Below, piece after piece: positions 5,517-12,420 of a stretch of DNA of 18,781 nucleotides. Under the pieces are notes generated by a model. The model did no database searches. It was not told the origin of the DNA and saw only the letters and a list, made by a program, of their open reading frames with translations. Positions within the stretch are counted from its first letter, which is position 1. Every line of letters begins with the position of its first letter. The DNA comes from an uncultured Pseudomonadota bacterium. GTDB taxonomy: Bacteria > Pseudomonadota > Alphaproteobacteria > RF32 > CAG-239. Location: the NCBI GenBank assembly GCA_902494875.1, contig CABUUO010000018.1:1-18781 (forward strand). Direction: 5' to 3'. The position numbers and the translations under genes are program-made.

Positions 5517-7025
5517 ATGAACGGTAAAATAGAAAAACTTATCGAACGCTTCAAAAGAGCGGAGAACCGAAAGCAGCAATGGCTTCCCCACTGGCAGGAA
5601 TGTTACGAATATGCGCTGCCGCAGCGGGAAAATGCAGGGTCGACAAGTGTCGGCACCGATTATGGAAACAAAAAAAATCTGCATTTGTTTGACGGAACTG
5701 CACCTGATGCCGTCGATCAGCTGGCGTCTTCGCTTTTGTCGGAACTGACGCCGCCCTGGGCCAAATGGTTTGGCCTTAAAGGCGGTGAAGAGCTCTCGGA
5801 GGAAGAACGTTCCCGGGTTGCGGAAACATTGGAAAAAACCTCGGAAATTATGATGCAGAATTTTGAGCATTCCAATTTTGCCGTGGAAATACATCAGTGC
5901 TATCTGGACTTGGTTACGGCCGGCACTGCCTGCCTGATGTTTGAAGAAGCGCCGGTCGGCGAGGCGTCGGCTTTCCGCTTTTATGCGGTTCCGTTGCGCG
6001 AGATTGCGTTGGAAGAAAGCCCGGACGGTAAAATAGACACCACTTTCCGCTGTTCGCAAATCGGTTTGGAGAGTATCCGTCTCCGATTTCCGAAAGCGGA
6101 AGTGCCGCCGTTGTGGGAGGAGCGTTTTCACTCTGACGGCAATTTTCGTCTGACCTTGATTGAGGCCGTTATTCCGAGACACGGCAGTTTCGGGCAGTCG
6201 GGATATGAATATACGGCTTTCGTCTGGGACGAAAATTCCGGTCCCGAAGACAATCTGGTGTTGCGGGAAGGCGTTTTTGAAACCTCGCCGTTCATAAATT
6301 TCCGCTGGCTGAAAGCGCCGGGGGAGGTTTACGGGCGTTCTCCGGTGATGAAGGCCTTGCCTGACATTAAAACCGCCAACAAGGTGGTGGAACTGATATT
6401 GAAAAACGCGTCAATTTCGGTGACCGGCATCTGGCAGGCCGATGATGACGGCATTCTCAATCCGGCCAACATCAAACTCGTTCCCGGCGCCATCATTCCC
6501 AAGGCGGTCGGTTCCAAGGGACTGACGCCGCTTGAGGCTCCCGGTAAATTTGACGTTTCGCAGTTGATTTTGGAAAATCTGCAACGCCGGATTAACCATG
6601 CGCTGCTGGCCGATCGCCTTTCGCAGGTAAATGTTCCGAATATGACGGCAACCGAGGTGTTGGAACGCTCGGCGGAAATTGCCCGCATCTTGGGCGCCAG
6701 CTTCGGACGTCTGCAAAGCGAACTTCTGACCCCGCTGCTGAAAAGGGCTTTTTACATTCTGCGGCGCCGCGGCGATATTATGAATTTTGATTTGGACGGC
6801 AAAATTGTCGACCTGCAGTATAAGTCTCCGCTGGCTTTGCTTCAGGCCAGACAAGACGTCAGCAATATCAGCGAATGGATCAATCTGGTAACGGCGTTGG
6901 GCATGGACGGGCTTTCGGCGGTCAATATGTTTGAAGCCGCCAAAACCCTGGGACGGATTCTGAACGTTCCGGCCACGCTGATTAACGAACGACCGCAGGG
7001 GAATATTGCCGATGCCGCTGAATGA
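5517..7025 (+). CDS. Portal protein / head-to-tail connector (T7 gp8-like)
   Basis: The 502-residue connector of podovirus type, similar in length to T7 gp8 (536). The N-terminus KQQWLPHWQECYEYALPQ and the following FDGTAPDAVDQLASSLLSEL, then TPPWAKWFGL, form the family signature of head-to-tail connecting proteins. The long middle includes PFINFRWLKAPGEVYGRSPV and MKALPDIKTANKVVEL. The helical part RINHALLADRL and TATEVLERSAEIARILG is the typical stem and crown region. Twelve copies would form the ring through which terminase pumps DNA and to which the tail tube attaches. The Shine-Dalgarno sequence is GGAGAA, within the previous gene's end. Confidence 0.93.
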   Translation: MNGKIEKLIERFKRAENRKQQWLPHWQECYEYALPQRENAGSTSVGTDYGNKKNLHLFDGTAPDAVDQLASSLLSELTPPWAKWFGLKGGEELSEEERSRVAETLEKTSEIMMQNFEHSNFAVEIHQCYLDLVTAGTACLMFEEAPVGEASAFRFYAVPLREIALEESPDGKIDTTFRCSQIGLESIRLRFPKAEVPPLWEERFHSDGNFRLTLIEAVIPRHGSFGQSGYEYTAFVWDENSGPEDNLVLREGVFETSPFINFRWLKAPGEVYGRSPVMKALPDIKTANKVVELILKNASISVTGIWQADDDGILNPANIKLVPGAIIPKAVGSKGLTPLEAPGKFDVSQLILENLQRRINHALLADRLSQVNVPNMTATEVLERSAEIARILGASFGRLQSELLTPLLKRAFYILRRRGDIMNFDLDGKIVDLQYKSPLALLQARQDVSNISEWINLVTALGMDGLSAVNMFEAAKTLGRILNVPATLINERPQGNIADAAE

Positions 7026-7248
7026 ATATAACGCCTCGGCACTGTCGGATGAAGAAGTCCGGCGGATGTTTGCCGGGTGTTTTATAACCGGAGAGGGCAG
7101 ATTCGTCCTCTCTTTTTTGAGAAAAGTAACCCTTGAGCGCTGCCTCGGTCCCGATGCCTCAGATGCCGAACTTAGATATCTGGAAGGGCAGAGACGTTTA
7201 GTGAAACATATTGAGGCGCTCAGCGGTTGCAAAAAATCTGATTTTTAG
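7012..7248 (+). CDS. Bbp19-like small phage protein
   Basis: A 78-residue protein overlapping the portal 3' end by 14 bp. I chose ATG 7012; TTG 7006, better spaced from an AGGGG Shine-Dalgarno sequence, is an alternative that adds two residues. The core FAGCFITGEGRFVLSFLRK plus LEGQRRLVKHIEAL resembles the Bbp19 family of short proteins lying between portal and scaffold genes in short-tailed phages. Their role is unknown; an assembly function is likely from position. Family assignment is from memory of the pattern. Confidence 0.7.
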   Translation: MPLNEYNASALSDEEVRRMFAGCFITGEGRFVLSFLRKVTLERCLGPDASDAELRYLEGQRRLVKHIEALSGCKKSDF

Positions 7249-7260
7249 AAAGGAACAAAA

Positions 7261-7971
7261 ATGCAAAGTCAGGAAAATGAAAATCTGCTGAATGTTTCCG
7301 CATCGCGGCAGTCTTCCGGCCAGACGTCCGGGCGTCCGTCCGGTTTGCCGGATGCTTTCTGGGACGAACAGAAAAAACAGGTGAAACTTGATGAACTTAT
7401 TGCCGCTTATAATGATCTGGCCAAACGGGACGACAATCTGGTGGAGACCAATCTCCGCAATATTCCCGAAAGCTATGACCAGTATCGCATCAACATTCCG
7501 AGCCCGCTGTTGGATGTGGATGAAGACATCTTAAAAAGGTTCTATGAAAAGGGCTTTACCAACGAGCAGGCGCAGCTGGTCTATGATTTGGCGGGCGAAA
7601 GGGTTCTGCCGGTGTTGGATGAGATGAGCGTCAATTTTGAAGCGGAACGCCAGCTGGAAAAACTGGCTCGTCACTTTGGCGGCCGCGACAAGTTTAACGA
7701 GGTTTCGCGTCAGCTTTCGGCCTGGGCAAAACAAAATGTCAATCCCGAGGTCTATGATGCGCTGGCCTCCACTTCCGAGGGCGTCATTGCGCTTTACAAT
7801 ATGATGTCTTCTGCCGAACCGTCCTTGTTGAAAGAGGGCGCGGAGACCGGAGAGCTGAGCGAAGCCAGCCTGCGGAAAATGATGGAAGATCCGCGCTACT
7901 GGCGGGATAAGGACAGCGCTTATATCGCCAAAATAACCCGCGGTTTTGAAAAGCTTTATCCGGAAAAATAA
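7261..7971 (+). CDS. Capsid scaffolding / assembly protein (T7 gp9-like)
   Basis: A 236-residue, acidic, mostly helical protein directly upstream of the capsid gene, in the position of the T7 scaffold gp9 (307 residues). The N-terminus is low-complexity, rich in Ser, Gln and Gly. A motif PDAFWDEQKKQVKLDELIAA (30-49) follows, typical of these scaffolds. The C-terminal part ends in MMEDPRYWRDKDSAYIAKIT and a basic tail, which probably contacts the coat protein. It would direct procapsid assembly and leave the shell before or during packaging. The Shine-Dalgarno sequence is AAAGGAAC. Part of the structural operon. Confidence 0.87.
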   Translation: MQSQENENLLNVSASRQSSGQTSGRPSGLPDAFWDEQKKQVKLDELIAAYNDLAKRDDNLVETNLRNIPESYDQYRINIPSPLLDVDEDILKRFYEKGFTNEQAQLVYDLAGERVLPVLDEMSVNFEAERQLEKLARHFGGRDKFNEVSRQLSAWAKQNVNPEVYDALASTSEGVIALYNMMSSAEPSLLKEGAETGELSEASLRKMMEDPRYWRDKDSAYIAKITRGFEKLYPEK

Positions 7972-7994
7972 AATAGTAACGTGTTTTTAACTGA

Positions 7995-8022
7995 AAAATC
8001 CGCTTCTTCGAAAGCGGATTTT
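7995..8022 (+). promoter_or_regulatory. Stable hairpin in the leader of the capsid gene
   Basis: AAAATCCGCTT (7995-8005) pairs perfectly with AAGCGGATTTT (8012-8022) around a CTTCGA loop. Only the four stem Ts follow, so termination should be weak. It may be a partial terminator, an RNA processing site or a 5' stabiliser that raises capsid mRNA over scaffold mRNA. The capsid ribosome-binding site starts 10 nt later. Confidence 0.65.
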
Positions 8023-8043
8023 GGCAAATATAAGGAAAAGATT

Positions 8044-8868
8044 ATGTCTACAGAAGTATCCAAGTCGTTTATCAAAAATTTTGAAGCCGATGTGCATCTG
8101 GCTTATCAGCAGATGGGTTCAAAATTGAAAAATACCGTTCGTTATAAAAATAATGTCAAAGGTTCGTCAACCGTGTTTCAGCGCGTCGGCAAGGGCATTG
8201 CTTCCGGCAAGGCGCGTCACGGCCTGGTTCCGGTAATGAGCATTGATCATACGCCGATTGAGTGCGAATTGCAGGATTATTATGCCGGTGATTGGGTCGA
8301 TGCTTTGGACGAGTTGAAGCTCAGCATTGACGAACGCCGCGTTATCGCTTCTTCAGGCGCTTATGCGCTGGGACGCAAAACCGACGAACTGATTATTGAC
8401 GCGCTGAGCAAAGCCTCAAATGCCAACGATGTCGGCGATTATACCAAGGCTTTGTCCAAAACCGACATCTTGAACGCTTTTGCCAAGCTCAACGAAAATG
8501 ACGTTCCCGACGACGGACAGCGTTTTGGCATTGTTGGCCCCCTGCAATGGAATGCGCTGCTCAACATTGCCGAGTTTTCCAATTCTGATTATGCCGGTGA
8601 CAATCTGCCGTTCCTGAAGGGCACCGAAAGCCGCAAATGGCTGGGCATTAACTGGATTATGCATACCGGTTTGCCGCTTTCCGGCACCAACCGCGACTGT
8701 TTTATCTTTCATAAAACGGCGGTCGGCCATGCTTCGGGTCAGGACGTCAAGTCTGACATCACCTGGCACGGTGACCATGCGGCGCACTTTGTCAATAATA
8801 TGATGAGCCAGGGTGCCTGCCTGATTGATGAAACCGGCATTGTCCGCATCAAATGCAAAGAAGCTTAA
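8044..8868 (+). CDS. Major capsid protein
   Basis: A 274-residue protein beginning MSTEVSKSFIKNFEADVHLA. The ATG at 8044 has AAGGAAAAG before it; an in-frame GTG at 7981 would read through the hairpin and was rejected. The protein lacks cleavage or protease motifs. The segments VFQRVGKGIASGKARHGLVP and the later FGIVGPLQWNALLNI and NWIMHTGLPLSG match the general pattern of podovirus-type coat proteins of the Phage_capsid_2 kind found in alphaproteobacterial prophages. It is shorter than T7 gp10 (345). Position after scaffold and before tail tube genes supports the call. It should form the icosahedral shell. Confidence 0.85.
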   Translation: MSTEVSKSFIKNFEADVHLAYQQMGSKLKNTVRYKNNVKGSSTVFQRVGKGIASGKARHGLVPVMSIDHTPIECELQDYYAGDWVDALDELKLSIDERRVIASSGAYALGRKTDELIIDALSKASNANDVGDYTKALSKTDILNAFAKLNENDVPDDGQRFGIVGPLQWNALLNIAEFSNSDYAGDNLPFLKGTESRKWLGINWIMHTGLPLSGTNRDCFIFHKTAVGHASGQDVKSDITWHGDHAAHFVNNMMSQGACLIDETGIVRIKCKEA

Positions 8869-8893
8869 TTTTTTATTATCAAGGAGAAAATAT

Positions 8894-9154
8894 ATGTCAT
8901 TAAACACCAAAGATTTAAGCGTGATGGCCTACGCCAACGGCTTTACGCTGTGGAGCTATTCCACGGCCGATGCGTTAACCGCCGTGAAAGGGGCCGGCTA
9001 CTTTAACGATGCGGCGCCGTTTGTCCGTCCCGGCGATATGATTTTGGTTTCCGCTTCCAAAGACAGCGCGATTGAACCGGCCGTGCTGGCGGTAACCGCC
9101 GTTGCCGCCGCATCCGTTACGGTCACTTCCGTTGCGCCGGCCGCGGCAGCCTAG
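8894..9154 (+). CDS. Small capsid-associated (possible decoration) protein
   Basis: An 86-residue protein starting MSLNTKDLSVMAYANGFTLW behind an AAGGAG Shine-Dalgarno sequence. It contains AAPFVRPGDMILVSAS (around 42-57) and ends in a run of Ala/Val/Thr beta-prone repeats. A small beta-rich protein immediately after the coat gene is commonly a head decoration or spike protein. I recall close relatives in the same place in other alphaproteobacterial phage clusters, without a proven role. A strong terminator follows, so capsid and this gene end a transcription unit that is probably the most abundant. Confidence 0.72.
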   Translation: MSLNTKDLSVMAYANGFTLWSYSTADALTAVKGAGYFNDAAPFVRPGDMILVSASKDSAIEPAVLAVTAVAAASVTVTSVAPAAAA

Positions 9155-9185
9155 TTTTTAACCCGATACCTGTTAGCAAATGATG

Positions 9186-9217
9186 AGAGAGTCCCCCCGC
9201 GGGACTCTCTTTTTTTT
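9186..9217 (+). terminator. Strong intrinsic terminator after the capsid genes
   Basis: AGAGAGTCCC (9186-9195) pairs perfectly with GGGACTCTCT (9201-9210) around CCCGC, followed by eight Ts (9210-9217). A TATAAT at 9234-9239 abuts the next start codon but has no usable -35 and would begin transcription inside the gene. The tail genes therefore seem to depend on readthrough. Confidence 0.92.
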
Positions 9218-9239
9218 ACAAAACGAAGGAATTTATAAT

Positions 9240-9809
9240 ATGAACTATTCCAGCATCAGTTTATGTTCCAAGGCTCTGCTTAAAATCGGGGCTTCCAGCA
9301 TCACTTCCTTTGAGGAGGGAACGGCTGAGGGGGAAGTTGCCGCCAATTTGTACCCTTATATTCGCGACGGACTGCTGTCTTCATATCCGTGGAGTTTTGC
9401 CGTGGCGCAGGTGCGTCTGGGGCGCTTGGAAACCGCGCCGCTGGCAGATTACCGTTATGCCTATCTGCTGCCCTCTGACCTTTTGCGGATTATCTCCGCC
9501 GGTTCTCAGGGACGGGGACGCGGTGTGGAATATCGTGTCGTTGAAGATAAGCTCCATACCGATATGCCGGAGGTTAACCTGACCTATATTTACCGTCCCG
9601 ACGAAAGCGTTTTTCCGGCTTATTTTTGCGAGGCGCTGATTAATAAGCTGGCGTTTGAGTTTTGCATTCCGCTGACTGAGAGTTCGACCCGGGCCGAATT
9701 TTTAAGCAAAATTGCCGAAGATTCGGTCAGTCGCGCCCGTTCGATTGATGCGCAGCAGGATACGCCCGGACGTTTTGAAGACTTTACGCTGGTGGAGGTG
9801 CGAAAATGA
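9240..9809 (+). CDS. Tail tubular protein A (T7 gp11-like)
   Basis: A 189-residue protein, close to T7 gp11 (196). The ATG at 9240 was chosen because GAAGGAA lies just before it; an in-frame ATG at 9180 precedes the terminator and was rejected. The N-terminal ALLKIGASSITSFEEGTAEG, then YPYIRDGLLSSYPWSFAVAQ (about 34-53), and LLPSDLLRIISAG are the family signature of the gatekeeper ring below the portal. Twelve copies should adapt the connector to the nozzle. The stop overlaps the next start by ATGA. Confidence 0.92.
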   Translation: MNYSSISLCSKALLKIGASSITSFEEGTAEGEVAANLYPYIRDGLLSSYPWSFAVAQVRLGRLETAPLADYRYAYLLPSDLLRIISAGSQGRGRGVEYRVVEDKLHTDMPEVNLTYIYRPDESVFPAYFCEALINKLAFEFCIPLTESSTRAEFLSKIAEDSVSRARSIDAQQDTPGRFEDFTLVEVRK

Positions 9810-11704
9810 ATCAGATTTCGGTCAAAACCAATTTCACTTCGGGACAATTGTCTCCGAATTTGTACGGTCGCGGAGATCTGCGCATTTACGAAAACGGAGC
9901 GCGTACGCTGCAAAATGTCATCATCTATCCGACCGGCGGTGTCTCCAGACGTCCGGGACTGCAATATGTTGACGAGCTTTCCGGTCCCGGCCGTCTGATT
10001 GCTTTCGAGTTCAATACCGAACAAACCTACCTGTTGTGCTTTTCCGATAAAAAGCTGCGGGTTTATAAGGACGGAGTCAATATCAGTGAGCTTGAAACGC
10101 CATGGACGGAAGAGCAGATAAAGAAAATAAACTGGACCCAGAGCGCAGACACGCTGCTGGTTGTTCATCCCGATGTGGAGCCGCGCCAGATCAGCCGCAA
10201 TGCCAATGAGGTCTGGATGATTGAACCGTGGGAATATTACCAGAAAGATGGTTGCCTGTATTGCCCTTATTTCAATTTTTACCAAAACAAGGTCAAGCTC
10301 ACGCCCGGCGGCACCGGCGGAAACATAACCCTGACGGCGGATGCGGATATTTTTTCGGATGCGTTTGTCGGTGTTCGCATTAAAATCAATTCGGGAGAAG
10401 CGGTTATAACTTCCGTGACCGATTCCAGACATTGTCAGGCCGATGTCAAAAAAGGGTTTTCCGGCACCGGCGCGTCTTCAGATTGGGAAGAGCAGGCCTT
10501 TTCGCCCGTCCGCGGATATCCGAACTCGGTTACCTTTCACCAGGACCGGATGGTTATCGGCGGTTCTAAGAGTCTGCCTAATCGTTTGTGGCTTTCCAAG
10601 TCGTCGGATTTGTTCAATTTTGACATCGGCACCGGTCTGGATGACGAAGCGATTGATTTTGCCATTTTGTCCGATCAGGTAAACGCCGTGACCAATGTTG
10701 TTTCAACCAGACACCTACTGGTTTTTACCACCGGAGCCGAATGGATGGTGTCGGGCGAACCGCTGACGCCGTCCAGCATCAGGCTTAACCGCCAGACCAA
10801 CATCGGCAGCTATGCCAAATATTCTCTGCCGCCGCAAAATATTGACGGCGCCACGACCTTTATTTCGCAAAACGGCCGCCAGCTGCGCGAATTTTTGTAT
10901 ACGGACGTTGAACAGGCCTATCAGGCCAAAGATCTGACGCTGATGTCCGACAATATAATCGACAAACCGGTGGACGGCGTATACTATCAGGACAACAGCG
11001 TATTGTACATAATTTTGGAAGACGGCACTGTTTCCTGCCTGACCACCTACCGCACCGAGGAAGTCAACGCCTGGAGCAAACTCAGGACGCAGGGCGATTT
11101 TACTTCCGTTGCCGCTATCGGAGACGGGCTTTATTTTATTGTCCGTCGCCGGGAGAATTATTATCTGGAGCGTTTTAGTCCCGGATGTTTTGTGGACGGC
11201 TGCGTTTCTCTCCGTTCCGAAACGCCCAAAAAAGACTGGGACGGATTGGATTATCTGGAAGGCGAGAAGGTGCAGGTTGTTGCCGATGATTTTACCGTCG
11301 GTGATTTCGAGGTAAAAAACGGCCGGATAACTTTGTTTGAAGAAGCTTCGGATGTAACGGTGGGGCTGCCTTATGAACATATTATCGAGCCGCTGCCTTT
11401 TGTCTGTGAGGCTAATAAGCCCTATCCGCCGAAAGCCTATCGCATCATTCAGGGAATTTTCCGCATTATCTCGTCAAAATCGTTGAAGCTCAATTACGGC
11501 AGCGGTTATGTCGAAGTTCCGCTGAAAAAAATGTATTGGGATCAGATTCTCGATTCGCCGCCGCAGTTGTTTAACGGAGATGTCATTTTGCGCTCCATCG
11601 GCTGGATTCGCGATCTGGAAAAACCGATGTGGAGCATAAAAAGCGAAATTCCCTGCGAATTTACGCTGCTTTCCGTTGTTAACGAAATCAAAACCAAAGA
11701 TTAG
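9806..11704 (+). CDS. Tail tubular protein B (T7 gp12-like nozzle)
   Basis: A 632-residue protein forming the distal tail nozzle, shorter than T7 gp12 (794). The start is signature-like: FTSGQLSPNLYGRGDLRIYE, then ARTLQNVIIYPTGGVSRRPG (about 31-50). Next are beta-rich repeats with WTQSADTLLVVHPDVEPRQI (about 111-130), FHQDRMVIGGSKSLPNRLWLS (250-270) with FNFDIGTGLDDEAIDF, and a C-terminal beta domain. The missing length is at the C-terminus and could reflect loss of fibre-contact parts. It is coupled to TTP-A by the ATGA overlap. In T7 the fibres bind at this protein; no fibre gene is seen here. Confidence 0.92.
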   Translation: MNQISVKTNFTSGQLSPNLYGRGDLRIYENGARTLQNVIIYPTGGVSRRPGLQYVDELSGPGRLIAFEFNTEQTYLLCFSDKKLRVYKDGVNISELETPWTEEQIKKINWTQSADTLLVVHPDVEPRQISRNANEVWMIEPWEYYQKDGCLYCPYFNFYQNKVKLTPGGTGGNITLTADADIFSDAFVGVRIKINSGEAVITSVTDSRHCQADVKKGFSGTGASSDWEEQAFSPVRGYPNSVTFHQDRMVIGGSKSLPNRLWLSKSSDLFNFDIGTGLDDEAIDFAILSDQVNAVTNVVSTRHLLVFTTGAEWMVSGEPLTPSSIRLNRQTNIGSYAKYSLPPQNIDGATTFISQNGRQLREFLYTDVEQAYQAKDLTLMSDNIIDKPVDGVYYQDNSVLYIILEDGTVSCLTTYRTEEVNAWSKLRTQGDFTSVAAIGDGLYFIVRRRENYYLERFSPGCFVDGCVSLRSETPKKDWDGLDYLEGEKVQVVADDFTVGDFEVKNGRITLFEEASDVTVGLPYEHIIEPLPFVCEANKPYPPKAYRIIQGIFRIISSKSLKLNYGSGYVEVPLKKMYWDQILDSPPQLFNGDVILRSIGWIRDLEKPMWSIKSEIPCEFTLLSVVNEIKTKD

Positions 11705-11719
11705 AAAGGAAAACCGACC

Positions 11720-12082
11720 ATGGGTGGAATCTCAATGGCAACGGCCGCCGGAACCAGTTTGGCTGCCATGAATTTGTTAAACGATACCAGAAAAAACAAT
11801 CAGCAGATGAAATATCTGCGTCAGGATCAGCAGGCGGCCGCGGCCAAACGCAAAAACCTGCTCAACCAGCAGCTGGCAACGCGCCGTGCCGGCCTTGGCG
11901 CCATGGGCATTACGTCCAGCAAGTCGTCTGCCGCCGTGCAGCAGCGCCTGGCGCGGGAGACTTATGATGACATTGCCGAAGATGAGACGGATTATAAACG
12001 CAGATACGCCGGTTTGCAGCAGCAAAACAGCAACAATTTATTCAATACCGCGCTGTCCGCAGCCGGAAAACTGATTAAGTGA
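11720..12082 (+). CDS. Small helical protein after the tail genes, possible internal virion or ejection-type protein
   Basis: A 120-residue protein with a short hydrophobic, Ala/Gly-rich N-terminus (MGGISMATAAGTSLAAMNLL) followed by a long charged, Ala/Gln-rich helix and a second helix. A GLGAMGITSSKSSAAVQQRL segment (58-77) follows the basic LATRRA. In T7-type order the internal protein gp14 comes right after gp12 and gp13, and this protein could be a reduced counterpart; it is shorter than T7 gp14 (196). The family is known to me from other alphaproteobacterial clusters by pattern only. Shine-Dalgarno AAAGGAAA. Function is inferred from position. Confidence 0.75.
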   Translation: MGGISMATAAGTSLAAMNLLNDTRKNNQQMKYLRQDQQAAAAKRKNLLNQQLATRRAGLGAMGITSSKSSAAVQQRLARETYDDIAEDETDYKRRYAGLQQQNSNNLFNTALSAAGKLIK

Positions 12083-12092
12083 GGAAATGACC

Positions 12093-12287
12093 ATGCCCCG
12101 AACTAAAATGACCTATGCCGAAAAACGCCGCCGTGCTTATAATCGGCAGATACCGCTGACAGATCAGCTCGACGCCGTTCTGAAAGCCTTTGATATGGTG
12201 CTGCAAGACGGCGGCGACCTGCCTTACGAGTTGATAGACGTTATTGAAAAATGGCAGGACATCAAAGCCAAATATCCCAAGGAATGA
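12093..12287 (+). CDS. Small conserved phage-cluster end protein
   Basis: A 64-residue protein. The ATG at 12093 fits the GAGGAA Shine-Dalgarno sequence; the in-frame ATG at 12087 is too close to it. The basic N-terminus (TKMTYAEKRRRAYNRQIPL) is followed by a helical body, DQLDAVLKAFDMVLQDGG, and ends with WQDIKAKYP. The pattern IPLTDQLDAVLKAF followed by IKAKYP recalls short tail-associated phage proteins with a conserved QLDALWK-like motif, often near tail fibre genes. No fibre follows here; a terminator closes the operon 5 nt later. Function unknown. Confidence 0.75.
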   Translation: MPRTKMTYAEKRRRAYNRQIPLTDQLDAVLKAFDMVLQDGGDLPYELIDVIEKWQDIKAKYPKE

Positions 12288-12291
12288 CAAC

Positions 12292-12320
12292 CGGCGCCTC
12301 TTGACGGGGCGCCGTTTTTT
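12292..12320 (+). terminator. Terminator closing the phage-like cluster
   Basis: CGGCGCC (12292-12298) pairs with GGCGCCG (12308-12314) across a 9-nt loop, followed by six Ts. It begins 5 nt after the stop codon of the last cluster gene and separates the cluster from the host hydrolase gene. Confidence 0.9.
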
Positions 12321-12420
12321 ATTGTTTCATAAGGCGTTTAATCCTTTTGTTTACGTTTTATTTAAACAGTTTGCATATATTTCAAACGAAAAATAAATTT
12401 TAGCGGAACGGAAGTATCAA

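Larger units (their letters stand above)
1293..12320 (+). mobile_element. Reduced T7/podovirus-type particle gene cluster (prophage-derived, possibly domesticated)
   Basis: Around sixteen forward genes encode DNA packaging (small and large terminase), lysis (SleB endolysin, 3TM holin), portal, scaffold, capsid, and tail tubular proteins A and B, plus small conserved genes. All are intact and tightly packed, with Shine-Dalgarno sequences and 4-bp overlaps. No integrase, att repeats, replication genes, phage RNA polymerase, internal core proteins or tail fibre gene were found between the regulator and the final terminator at 12292-12320. The boundaries are inferred from gene content. Base composition looks like that of the flanking host genes. 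Confidence 0.7.

Noticed and set aside
5223..6182. Long minus-strand open frame opposite the portal gene
   Set aside because: It is antisense to a clearly recognised portal gene, has no plausible protein composition (rich in Arg, Phe, Gln) and no ribosome-binding logic.
6411..7232. Minus-strand open frame of 273 codons opposite portal and Bbp19-like genes
   Set aside because: A shadow of the real forward genes; no recognisable domain.
7981..8043. GTG start 21 codons upstream for the capsid gene
   Set aside because: It would translate through the hairpin at 7995-8022, and the ATG at 8044 has a proper Shine-Dalgarno sequence.
9180..9239. ATG start 20 codons upstream for tail tubular protein A
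   Set aside because: It lies before and inside the strong terminator; the ATG at 9240 has a good ribosome-binding site and gives the normal family length.
9620..10432. Minus-strand open frame of 270 codons opposite the tail tube genes
   Set aside because: It lies antisense to the recognised tail tubular A and B genes and shows no motif.
85..12420. Attachment-site repeats or tRNA gene flanking the phage-like cluster
   Set aside because: No tRNA and no convincing direct repeats were found by eye in 85-260 or 12321-12420; a weak TTTAATAAACAG-like similarity is too short and AT-rich.
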